A DNA stretch of 64,000 nt from Sambucus nigra (taxonomy: Eukaryota > Streptophyta > Magnoliopsida > Dipsacales > Adoxaceae). A program made the translations under genes and the position numbers. Positions 1 through 9,220 of the stretch are shown here, one piece after another (position 1 is the first letter of the stretch; every line of letters begins with the position of its first letter). The notes under the pieces were generated by a model. That model was given only the letters and a program-made list of their open reading frames with translations. It was not told the DNA's origin and ran no database searches. The stretch is taken from positions 68,401,244 through 68,465,243 of the forward strand of contig OX422215.1 of the NCBI GenBank assembly GCA_949130495.1. Reading direction: 5' to 3'.

Positions 1-9
1 GGAGAACGA

Positions 10-543
10 CTAGGGAGAAGTCATGTTGTATAATTCTCGCGGAGGCAAGTGCTGAAGGTTGGAGAATTTTTGGCATTTGAGGCATCTCCGGACATAGGCG
101 GTGCAATCCTGGGTCATAGTAGTCCAGTAGTAACCTTGTCGAATGATCTTCTTGGCAAGCATGTGACCGTTCATGTGGGGTCCGCATTCCCCGTTGTGGA
201 TCTTCTGCATTATCTTTTCAATTTTAGCCCCTGCGATGCAGTGTAGATGGGTTCCATCGAAGTTTCTCTTGAGCAGTGCTTTGTGACAGATGATGTACTG
301 GGCAGCCAGTCTTCGAAGGGTTGCTCGATCTTTCTTGTTGGAACCCTCGGGATACCTACCATGCTTGAGGAGGCACCAGATATCATAATACCAACAATTG
401 GCTAGCTCGAGATCTTCTGTGGTGACGAGCTCAATGTGGTAACAGTGGGTTGGTTTGTCTTGCTTTTGAATCTGGAAGGGGGTCATTGTTATTCCTTCGA
501 GCATGTCGACCATGGAGGCTAAGGTAGCAAGGGCATCGGCTAG
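10..543 (-). pseudogene. Integrase N-terminal (HHCC zinc-binding) domain, broken pol
   Basis: This is the start of integrase, which inserts retroelement cDNA into chromosomes. Counting from the methionine at 513, the zinc-binding motif is visible as H106, H113, C144 and C147 (the last two in the form CLKC), followed by the usual Q-K-F. The stretch between 583 and 513 (upstream in the element) encodes the conserved RNase H tail (HYLPRA...ADALATLA) in the same frame, separated from the second RNase H only by an in-frame TAA near 583. The catalytic core is off the left edge of the window. It is one piece of a former polyprotein, not an independent gene; the methionine at 513 is internal. Confidence 0.85.
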
Positions 544-582
544 GTTATTCTTTGCTCGCGGTAGGTAATGGAAGGTGATATC

Positions 583-963
583 TTAGAATTGGGAGGCTAG
601 TTCTTCTAAGTGAGCATGGAAGGGTTGGAGCTTCTCGTCCTTGACTCTCCATTTTCTGAGCACTTGACCGATGATGAGGGTGGAATCCCCGTAGACATTT
701 AGGCATTGAATGCCTTTCTTGAGAGCAACCTTGAGGCCTACCCTGCATGCCTCGTATTCATTCATGTTGTTGGTACAAGGGAAATCTAGCTTGATGGCAA
801 TGGGAGTGTGGGAGTTATCTGGGGCGATCAGAAGTATCCCAATGCCATATCCCTTTTTGTTGGCAGCTCCATCAAAGAACATTTGCCACCAAAGGTTGTC
901 CTGGGCAGTGCAGAGGATGTTTTCATCTCGGAATTCGAAGATCCAAACATCGGCTTCATCCAT
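583..963 (-). pseudogene. Second (archaeal-type) RNase H domain of Tat element
   Basis: A roughly 100-residue RNase H of the RVT_3 type (MFFDGAANKKGYGIGILL..., then NEYEACRVGLKVAL and YGDSTLIIGQV). The three acidic positions of the fold are visible: D in FFDGA, E in NEYEA and D in YGDS. It follows the ordinary gypsy RNase H encoded at 997-1300. Two RNase H domains in tandem are the known signature of the Tat lineage, where the second presumably removes RNA during cDNA synthesis. An in-frame TGA near 997 separates it from the RT frame (AMK-stop-RAISHYLADYP), and a TAA near 583 separates it from the integrase. Both stops are single-base changes in otherwise continuous sequence. Confidence 0.85.
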
Positions 964-996
964 GGGGTAATCAGCGAGGTAGTGAGAGATGGCTCT

Positions 997-2329
997 TCAT
1001 TTCATGGCTTTCTGCATGACGTACAAGATATCGAACTCGGCTAGGAGCATCAACCATCGGGCCATTCGACTGGATAAGGCAGGTTTCTCGAGCAGGTATT
1101 TGATAGGACCCATTCGGGATACAAGTTTGATGGGAAAGGCGAGCATGTAGTGTCGCAATTTTTGGGTGACCCAGACAAGCGCGACACATGCCTTTTCCAA
1201 AGCAGTGTAGTTGACTTCATACCCGGCCAATTTGCGACTGGCGTAATAGATGGCTCTTTCTTTGCGAGAATGTTCAAGGTATTGGGCTAGCAAAGCCCCA
1301 GCTGTAGTGTCGGTTATGGTTAGGTATAAAAGCAAAGGGAGACCACGCTGTGGTGGCATGAGTACCGGAGGTTGAGTCAGGTATTGTTTGATTCGGTCGA
1401 AGGGTTCTTGGCAGACCTCGTTCCAAACTTTGGTTGAATCCTTTCGGAGTAGTTTGAAAATAAGTTCGCAGATGGAAGTTAACTGGTTGATGAACCGGCT
1501 GATGTATTGCAATTTCCCAAGGAAACCTCGGACTTCTTTCTCTGTTCGGGGAGGTGGCATCTCAAGTATGGCTTTTAGCTTGGCAGGATCTTCTTTTATC
1601 CCTTTTTCACTGACCATAAATCCCAAGAGTTTTTCCTTTGTAACGCCAAAAATGCATTTCTGCGGATTGAGTCTCATCTGATACTGTCGCAGTCGTTCGA
1701 AGAACTTTCGGAGAGCGGAAACATGACCTTCTCTAGTTTTGGATTTGATAATCATATCATCTACATAGACCTCAACTTCTTTGTGAATCAGATCGTGCAG
1801 GATGGTTGTGGCAGCCCTCTGGTAGGTAGCCCCAGCATTCTTGAGACCAAATGGCATAACAGTGTAAAATGTTCCCCATGGGGTGATGAACGCGGTTTTT
1901 TTCTTGGTGGTCTGGGTGCATTTTGATTTGGTTGTATCCGGCAAACCCGTCGACGAATCACTTGAGAGCATGACTGGTTGTGTTGTCCACGATCATTTCG
2001 ATATTGAGTAACGGATAATCATCCTTTAAAGAGGCTTTGTTCAAGTCCCGGTAGTCTACACACATCCGAACCTTCCCTCCTGATTTCGGCACAGGCACTA
2101 TGTTGGTTAGCCACGTGGGATATTCGATCACACGAATGAAGCCCACGTTCAACTGTTTGACCACCTCTTCTTTGACCTTGAGCGACCATTCGGTGCGGAG
2201 CTTTCCCAACTTTTGTTTAACCGGCTTGTAATTTGGGAGAGTGGGAATCTCATGTTGAGCTATTTCAGGATCAATGCCAGGCATATCGTCATAGGACCAT
2301 GCGAAGACATCCACGAATTCCTTTAGCAA
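997..2329 (-). pseudogene. Reverse transcriptase plus gypsy RNase H, frameshifted
   Basis: The polymerase copies element RNA into DNA. Motifs in order: VDYRDLNKASLKDDYPL (RT start, near 2080), MPFGLKNAGATYQR (near 1840), and the catalytic YVDD at 1756-1767. These are followed by the connection region and an RT_RNaseH domain (IYYASRKLAGYEVNYTALEK, near 1240). Two lesions split the gene. An in-frame TGA lies near 1957, just after HALK and just before the frame that encodes FVDGFAGYNQIK. A one-base change in the run of Ts near 1896 then shifts the frame between the QIK block and the KTAFITPWG block. Catalytic residues are otherwise intact, suggesting moderately recent decay. Confidence 0.93.
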
Positions 2330-3433
2330 TTCTTCGAGTTGTGCGCGCTCATGCTCGTCAAGGGTAGCCCATATCCTAATCTCGCACAGTTGGCTACTAG
2401 AACCGAGGTTAATAACAACAGTCTCTTCTTCATTAACTTGAACGCGGTTATGTTGTTTATTATTAACCTTATTTAGATCAGTTAAGAATTGTTCATTTGC
2501 AAAATCATCATCATCAAAAGTTTAATTAGAATCTAAACAGTTAATATAAGGCACAGTAAGACACTCAAAATCTTCGTTTATTTCATTGATAGGAAAAACA
2601 GCATTAAGAACCTCATCAAAGGAGGTCTCGATTACATTTGAGCAAGGATAGACAACAGAAGAAGAAATAGGGTAAACATTGGGATTAGGTGGGATTTCAA
2701 CAAGTAGAACTGGCGCAGCATGCCAGTTGAGGAGAGGTGTATCAACAGCTTTAATCAGTTGGGATGGATCTGGTGATGTAGTGCCTGAGTGAACCATGCA
2801 GAGTGTTAGCCCCAGCGTTTGTAAGTTGAATGAGTCCTCGGAGTCACTTTCCTCAGAATCTTCGGTATCTTTGATGAGCGGTTGTATATGGTGTTGGGAA
2901 CTCTCGGCCCATGGGTAGCCGTCTTGGAAAAAGATCTCCATTCCAGGCTTCATCTTCTTGTCTGTATGGTCATACCATGGTTCTGGAAAGCTGCAAAAGG
3001 GGAAGTCTTTACCCTCTTTGATGAATCGTCCATTCAAGGAGTCACCTGGGATAGTCTGGATGCAGTCTAGTCCTCTCTTTGGTCGAGACTGACGGATGCT
3101 TCTGAGCTCTTGTTCTAACGGTTGATACCCCAAACCACAAGGAGGGAAAGCTTTCTTCAGTTCAATTGGCTCAAGTATACCTTGTTGTCTTTGTCCTAGC
3201 CCCAGTCCGGGCATGAAGTACATGTTTCTGAACATCCGAATCACATTGACGTTGCCATGAGGGTCGTATTCTGGACAAACCCTTTCTTTGAAGTCGTCCC
3301 CTACCGGGAGTAGAGGTGGTTCAACTCGGAATCCTGATAGGAGCATATCATTTTACCCGTGTTGTATCTCAAGAATTGGACTGCTGGTACTTGCACCCTC
3401 GGCATTGTCGTTGTCGCCCAAAATGGTGATGAC
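2330..3433 (-). pseudogene. Protease-RT linker of Tat polyprotein (G-patch-like)
   Basis: The open segment 2522-3346 (274 residues) joins protease to RT. It contains a glycine-rich G-patch-like block (MPGLGLGQRQQGI, with GLGYQP about 35 residues later), which I recognise from Tat/Ogre polyproteins. An acidic, serine-rich region (EDSEESDSEDSF) follows. A TAA near 2522 interrupts it; the next frame (acidic DDDD, then CEIRIWATLDEHERAQLEELLKEF) leads straight into RT. The G-patch is a known RNA-associated motif, but its role in these elements is not established. The stretch 3347-3433 connects it to the protease in another frame. Confidence 0.65.
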
Positions 3434-4368
3434 TCATCCGTTGGCGAAGAACTTCAATTTCTGTTGGAGTGAGGAAGACACACCCTTGATACTGTGGAGA
3501 CAAGGTCGTCCAAGCAATAGGTTGAAACAAGCTGGGATATCAATGACTTGGAATTCGACGACAGGGTTTATAGGGCTAGCCCCTATTACAAGCTTTATGG
3601 ATCCCATCACCTCCCGACGGGTATTATCGTAGGCACGTATAGCAGCGGAGGTTGGAGCGAGGTCACTTTCTTTCAGGCCTAAACATTTGAAGGTTCTTAG
3701 TGGGCAGACATTCAAGGCGGATCTGTTATCGACAAGAGAGAGTGGTACGATCTTCCCATAACTTCGATGGAGATGTTGAGTGCATGATTGTGGTTTGGCC
3801 CAATCTTGGGGATTTCTTCTTCGGAAAAGGATAGCATTCGGGTAGAGGTCAAGGATCCGACCAAATTTACCGCTTCTTCTGGTGTGGTAGAGGGAGGAAC
3901 TGTGGGTCCCGTGAGCAGCTTGATCAAAGCATTTCTGTGCAGCTGGGAAGGCATGAAAAGCCCCCATAGGGTGATGTTCGCTTGAGTTTTCTTCAGTTGA
4001 TCGAGGATCTTGCTTTCCTCGAGGGTAATTTCTGGCATAAGAAGGTTTTCAACTCCCTTCCCCTTGTCATTGGCTGGTAGTGAGCTTGGAATCTGGTAAA
4101 GCCTCCCTGATCTGGTCATGTTATTTACTGAAGGGAAGAACATGAATCCTGTTTCCTCGTCAATCTCGGGTTGTTCTGCCACCTTGTTTATTTCTCCGAG
4201 GAGTTCTTCAAATGATATCATCCCGCACATGTCAGCTACCGGGCCAGTTTTCTCTGAAGCTTGCTCTTCATTTGAATCTTCGAACTCTTCCCCCCATCCG
4301 GTGGCAACAATTCTGTCTTTCCATGTAAAGTCAATGCATTCCACAACTTCAATGGCTTCTTCATACAA
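3434..4368 (-). pseudogene. Aspartic protease domain and gag-side spacer, frameshifted
   Basis: The retroviral-type aspartic protease cleaves the polyprotein. The segment from 3712 to 4368 encodes an acidic spacer and a block (QLKKTQANITLWGLF) that precedes protease in Tat elements. The protease itself is in a different frame (3434 to about 3790): GKIVPLSLVDNRSALNVCPL, then FQVIDIPACFNLLLGRPCLH. The frameshift lies near 3760, since both frames encode matching partial sequence there. The active-site loop reads D-N-R-S where this lineage normally has D-N-G-S (or D-G/S-G), so the flexible glycine is replaced by arginine and the enzyme would be inactive even without the frameshift. Confidence 0.8.
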
Positions 4369-4930
4369 GTCTTCCCATTCTGTGGGGATATGTAAGGGTG
4401 AAGGGACCAGGCCCTTATAGCTTCAGAGTATCAAGTAACTTGGTCATACTGCAAATATCATTGGTTTGCCTGAATAATTCTGCCATGATCTGGACAACGT
4501 CATTCAAGCTGACTTCATCGGTTGATACCACCCAACTGTCTGACTCTCGAGCCCATTTCCGTGCTTCTAAGAATAGCGTGCTGAACCTCTGGCTATCAAT
4601 GATCATATGTGAGGGCAATTTCAGCCCAAACTCTAGGAGTTGGTTTAAGACTTCTGATAATTCTATACTTCTATTTTCAGGACGGGTACGGACAGCGATG
4701 CATGCTCTAGTAAGGAGTGACAGTGCCTGATCAGCGAGGCCAGCAGGGTGTAGGAGGAAATGTGGGCAGGTTTGGGAGAGTGTACGGGTGTGATTTGAGT
4801 TGAGGGATCAAATTCTGGGTTCTCTTCCAGGAAGATGGCATAGGCATGATTTGGATTAGGAGTGGGTTGTGAGTAGAGTGTTTGGCTTAGGATTAGCCGG
4901 TGGGGCAATGGTACCCCGGTCAATTAAACC
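4369..4930 (-). other. Gag-protease spacer, fragmented coding remnant
   Basis: This stretch lies between the gag zinc knuckle and the protease spacer. Short open pieces on the minus strand (4415-4618, 4663-4923) carry helical, charged sequence (LEARKWARESDSWVV; ELFRQTNDICSM). They are separated by stops and frame changes. Just after the gag stop the sequence still reads GLIDRGTI, the usual continuation of gag in this lineage, so the TAA ending gag at 4931 replaced a sense codon. No independent gene is seen. Confidence 0.55.
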
Positions 4931-6184
4931 TTAGATTACGTTTCGGAGGTGGAAGCATTGGTCGGTGGTATGGCCAGCTGTTTGGTGAAAGGAGCAATGG
5001 GCATCTGCCTTGAAGTTTCTTGGGAGCGGATTTGGCAAAGGACGGGGATCCAAGGGTTTGATAAGGTTTCGGCTTAACAAGGCTTGATAAACTTTGGAGA
5101 GGGGAGCATGGAGCCCGGTGTATTCCTTTCGGACTGGGACAGAGCGGATTTCCGGTGCCCATAATGTGGTTGGTTGAGAGATGTTGTTGATGGTTGAGAC
5201 TGTAGCACTGGCAGGCTTATCATATTTTCTGAGGGTGAACTTTCCGGACACCTTCGGCTCAGTTTCTGTTTTAGCCATACCCTCCTCGATTTCTACTCCT
5301 GCCTCTCTAAGAGCTCGGAAGTGAGGATAGTATTGTCCTCCTATGGTTGCTCGGACATGGGGTAAGAAATTCTTCTTCAATATGTTGACTTGTTCTTCCT
5401 CGGAAGGCCGATTGGTCATGGTAGCTACTTTTTCCCTCCATCGGGCTATGAAGTTACTGACTGATTCCCCAGAGTTCTGTTTTAACAGCTCTAAATCACG
5501 GCGGGTGACCTCAAGCTCTTCGTTGTACTTGTACTGCGACATGAATTCTCGGGCTACATCCTCCCAACTACGAATTCTGGACTCTTCGAGAGACAAAAAC
5601 CATAGGAGGGCGCTATCCTTCAAAGTTTGCTGAAACATTTGGGCCATCACTTCTTCAGAACCTAGAAGAGTCATGGAACGGTGATAACTGCGAAGATGAA
5701 CAATCGGGGGTCCACTTCCTCCGAATTTCTCGATATTTGGCATCTTGAACTTCTCGGGTAACCTCGCTTTAGGATAGGGAGACATGTGGGTGTAGTCCAT
5801 GTAATTCCCAGATATTCTGACTTGGTCAATCTTCTTAGTGAGGATCTTGAGATCTTCTTTCACTTTGTTTAACTCCTCTTTCGGATCAACGATCATATGC
5901 AAGTTGGCCCCTTGCTGGGCCAGGTTATGCATCGAAAGTCGGGCAGGCAGCGGCCCATTAACAGGAGGGGCACGTGGAGCGTGCTGATATTCTTCGGGAA
6001 CCCAGATAGGCTCGGGTGGACCTATAGCATGAGGGAATAGGGCCTCGGGCTCTTGAGAAACGGGAACCTGATTTCGTTGTATCTCTCAGACCTCAGTTTG
6101 GAGGTTGTCAATCTTGGACACGAGCTGAGCCAAAACTGTCGTTTTGATCCGGCTGCACAACTGGTACTTGATCTGTGTTCTCCA
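4931..6184 (-). pseudogene. Gag (capsid/nucleocapsid) of Tat element
   Basis: Gag forms the virus-like particle that packages element RNA. The long open part, 4931-5932 (333 residues), contains the retrotransposon gag core (FKMPNIEKFGGSG; LLWFLSLEESRIRSWEDVAREF; NFIARWREK). It ends with a knuckle-like motif C313-X2-H316-X4-H321-X4-C326, a variant of the usual CX2CX4HX4C. The original start is probably the ATG at 6184 (MENTDQVPVVQPDQ), because the peptide LAQLVSKIDNLQTEV, a coiled-coil typical of gag N-termini, lies between it and the long ORF in another frame. A frameshift near 6135 and a TGA near 6087 separate the pieces. The methionine at 5932 is therefore internal. Confidence 0.85.
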
Positions 6185-6705
6185 TGGAAAGCGGGTGAAT
6201 TCCGGACTCGAAAGAAGTAGTACGATGCGGTACGATGCGGGGGAGCCGTTCGATATACGTCGAAGGTACTTGGCCAATGGAAGGTGAGAGTCATATCGCT
6301 TAGGCTAACTGCGCCCTACCGGACCAACGCCCATCACGAAGTGACCCTCCAGTTACTGGACAAAATTTAGTCAATAACAATGCTCTTTGGTGATGATGTG
6401 TGAATCATGCATGATTCTCTTATTAGTATCTTATGATGAGAGTGTCTTTCTTGATCATGCCCAACAGGGAGCAAAGTATGAGTACCAATGGTATACCAAG
6501 TATGGGTGATGCGTGCAGCATGTGGATATATGTGATCCTAGGTTCAAGTGGTGCGAAGTGTACATGGAGAATTTTCTACAAGTGCGTGAATAGAAGCATA
6601 AGCATGAGGTACACATGAGTAGTAAAGGGGAACATGCAAATAGGGGGATATATAAGAAAATAAAACATCCATGTAAATAGAGTCTAGCCCTCAAACTAGA
6701 CACAT
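6185..6705 (-). other. 5' untranslated leader of Tat element
   Basis: Non-coding leader between the primer-binding site and the probable gag start. It holds a perfect tandem 10-base duplication at 6221-6240 (tacgatgcgg twice). I see no conserved ORF in it. Confidence 0.5.
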
Positions 6706-6724
6706 ATCCCCAGCGGAGTCGCCA
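6706..6724 (-). promoter_or_regulatory. Primer-binding site, tRNA-Arg type
   Basis: The plus strand reads atccccagcggagtcgcca, which matches from memory the 3' end of a plant tRNA-Arg (ending GGAGTCG plus CCA). The minus (element-sense) strand is therefore its complement, beginning TGG as primer-binding sites do. It lies one base from the LTR end at 6726. The tRNA identity should be confirmed against a tRNA set. Confidence 0.82.
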
Positions 6725-7920
6725 CTGTGGCCATCCCCGATCCTCGCGGCGGGCGGGTGAGTGAGGATCCTAGGTCCCGCGGGTCCCTCTCGGGAGCGCT
6801 TCGGGCGGCGTCATTGAATGAGGTGAAAAATGTAGAGAGATGGAGTCGCCAGTCTATTTTACTCAAAACAGAGAAAAGAAAGGGATCCATCCCGAAGAAC
6901 GGCATCCAAAGACATACTGATGCATACGAAACGAAAATGATTCGAAAGGGGTCCGGAGGCTAAATTACGAAATGGGAAGGTATTAGGCACCCATTCCGCC
7001 CTTACGATCTCTTATAGGTTTTTGCTATTTTCCTTTATTTTCCCCGTGATATGTGTGCATGTGTATATATAGTGGAGATAGGAATCATCAACTTGTATCA
7101 TGGAAGAGATAAAGAGAGTCATCCGTAGGAATGGAAAGACAATATTATAAATTAGGATTTGCGCGATCATCCTTGCGTTGATTGTTATGATAGAACGATA
7201 ACGTATGTGGAATAATACGCCACTGAGAATAAATATATGCATATATATGTAATCTAAGAGAATTGAATTTAGAGAAAATAGAAAATGGAAGAAGAGTAAA
7301 AAATAGGACTCGAGTCTCGGGTTTCATCCCGAGATGCCTACGTAGCCTATAGAGGCATCAAAGTCCACGTAGTTCGTATGCAAAACGAGGGGTGGGGTTT
7401 ATCCCATAAATCCAACCGGGGACTTCTCTTATTTGTGTGTGTGTGTGTAAAAAAGTGTTTTAGTTGTGAGAAAAGTGTAAGAAACGTGTGAGAATTCTCG
7501 TTTGGTATTTATGAGCAACCCCTCTTTTTCTTGTTTTTTGGATTTTATTTATATGAAAATAAGAGATGTGCAATAATACTAGATAAAAAGTATAATAAGA
7601 TATGTGAGATGAGAGAATAAAAGTGCTAAGTAATAAAACAAGTTAATGCGACTTTATGAGAAGTTAAGGAGAGAATTGAGAAAATTAGACCTTCTTGAAG
7701 ATCTTGAGCTTGATCTTGAGTATTGGAGAGCAGCCCCTTGCACTTGGATGATGATGGAGAGTAGTGAATTCACCAAGTTTGATGAAAAGGATGATGAAAA
7801 GTGAAGGTTGGAAAGGATTTTGGGTGTGGAAATCACGCTGACTTCGAGAGAGGTTTTCTGGATTTAGTGAGAGTGATATGTTTCAGATTTGGGCTCCCTT
7901 GCAATGAGAACAAGCCCTCC

Positions 7921-7928
7921 TTTTTATA
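7921..7928 (-). promoter_or_regulatory. LTR TATA box
   Basis: Minus strand reads CTATAAAAAGGAGG. It sits about 700 bases from the U3 start, so transcription would begin about 30 bases downstream, near 7890, in gag sense. This is inferred from the motif and position only. Confidence 0.6.
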
Positions 7929-8075
7929 GGCCCAGGGCATTGCCGATCGGCATAGCCCTAGTCCTGCCAATCGGCAGGTGCGTTTAGGCACACTGCCGCT
8001 AGGCAGGGTCTGGGGCCTACCGTTTGGCAGTGTCTTTCAGGCCTTTTCGGAAAATCGGCCGCAGAGCGCAAACTG

Positions 8076-8520
8076 TTGATCCGAATCGCGCAAGGGGCGA
8101 ACCGTTGGAAAAGTAATTCAGAGACCTTCGAAAGTCCTTTGGATTGCTCCCGGATTTGGGAGTTGACTTTGGGTCAAATGTGGCTCGGAAGCGCTCGTCA
8201 GTCCATTGGACGGGGAATTTTCGGACGCAAACGGATCGTTCGTCGGCCTGGTAAGTCCGAATCGCGCACGGGGCGGACCGTTGGAAAGGTTAGGAGATGT
8301 ACTTCGACATTCCAAAGAGTTTGATCCGGTTCGGGGAGTTGACTTTGGTCAACCGGGCCCTGGAAGCATCTGGTGACCTCTCGGAGTAAAACGGATCTTT
8401 CGTCCGTACCGTAAGTCAGAATCGCGCACGGGATGGACCGTTGGAAAGGGGTTTCAGTGCCCTTTGAAGATTAAGTTTGACTTTTTGGTCAAACGGAGCC
8501 TGGGAGCTCCCGATGGCTTC
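8076..8520 (-). repeat. Three degenerate tandem subrepeats in LTR U3
   Basis: The block gaatcgcgca(a/c)ggg...g(a/g)accgttggaaa recurs at about 8082, 8259 and 8418. Each is followed by a shared ttgacttt(g)ggtcaa block and then by acggatc-type sequence. Unit length is about 160-177 bases. The repeats lie upstream of the TATA box, where enhancer repeats are commonly found in LTRs. Confidence 0.75.
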
Positions 8521-8618
8521 TAGGTCAATACTCGGAGTATGACTTGGGTTTGTAGTGATGAAGGGAGGTGCTAGGGACCTAGGGAGAGTTTAGGGGGTAA
8601 TAGAATGGGGTGTCTACA

Positions 8619-9220
8619 CTTAGGTTGGGCTCGAGTCAACTCATTTACACCCTTAGACGCAGGGCTATCTTGTTGCCATTCAAAAAAAACACTAGTCAAT
8701 GAACATCAGACACAACTTCTTGTTATAAATTATCAAAATTTAATCAAGTGCATATCATCTACTATGCTAGTTTTGCAACCTTCCTCTAGCTATGGGTCAT
8801 GTACTATGTACATGGTTCAAAGACAGTTTGGGCATTTGACTTGGCAGTCCAGTTTTTGATGTTATTGTTTTGGGGCGAAACTAAATGATTTCTTATTTAG
8901 ACTAATAAAATTTTGAAGAAAAAAAAGTACATTACTCGCTGACTCAACCCGGTTAATCAAGGATATTTTGGTATCAAACTCCACAAGTCGAGCCAAGTCC
9001 AGTTGATTTTGAAAATATGCAGCTAGAGGTAATGGTTTCAGATCACCAGGTACCAATACAGAGTCAACTCAGCCATATCGGTTCAGTTTCGGCCCTTACA
9101 TTGAACCATGATTGCATACCAAAGTGTGAGAAAAGTACAAGTAATAAATTCGAACCTGAAGTATCTACATACCAAAATATAATTATAATTGAGGAATAAA
9201 ATTATAATGCATTAACATAC
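8619..9220 (-). other. Intron sequence beyond exon 4 of the NT-C2 gene
   Basis: After the donor at 9220 (minus GTATGTTA) no conserved exon is visible before the Tat LTR starts at 8618. The family's expected C-terminal region is not encoded here. It contains only AT-rich non-coding sequence. Confidence 0.6.

Larger units (their letters stand above)
1..8618 (-). mobile_element. Ty3/gypsy Tat-lineage LTR retrotransposon, 5' part
   Basis: The element reads right to left: 5' LTR (6726-8618), primer-binding site, gag, protease, reverse transcriptase, RNase H, a second RNase H and the start of integrase, which runs off the window at position 1. The extra RNase H (583-963), the tRNA-Arg-type primer-binding site and the long protease-RT linker fit the Tat/Ogre lineage of Ty3/gypsy. 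Order, domains and LTR are seen directly; the lineage name follows from known family architecture. The original single gag-pol frame is now broken by many in-frame stops and at least three frameshifts, so this copy cannot make its own proteins. The 3' LTR and target duplication lie outside the window. The right boundary abuts a host-gene intron. Confidence 0.92.
6726..8618 (-). repeat. 5' long terminal repeat of Tat element
   Basis: In element sense the repeat begins TGTAGACACC (plus strand tgtctaca at 8611-8618) and ends GGCCACA (plus strand tgtggcc from 6726), giving the expected TG...CA ends and a length of about 1893 bp. It abuts the primer-binding site. It contains a minus-strand TATA box at 7921-7928 and three degenerate subrepeats in U3. 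Its partner LTR is outside the window, so divergence cannot be judged. Confidence 0.88.

Noticed and set aside
6706..6724. Fragment identical in style to a tRNA-Arg 3' end
   Set aside because: It includes the CCA tail and abuts an LTR, so it is a primer-binding site rather than a tRNA gene.
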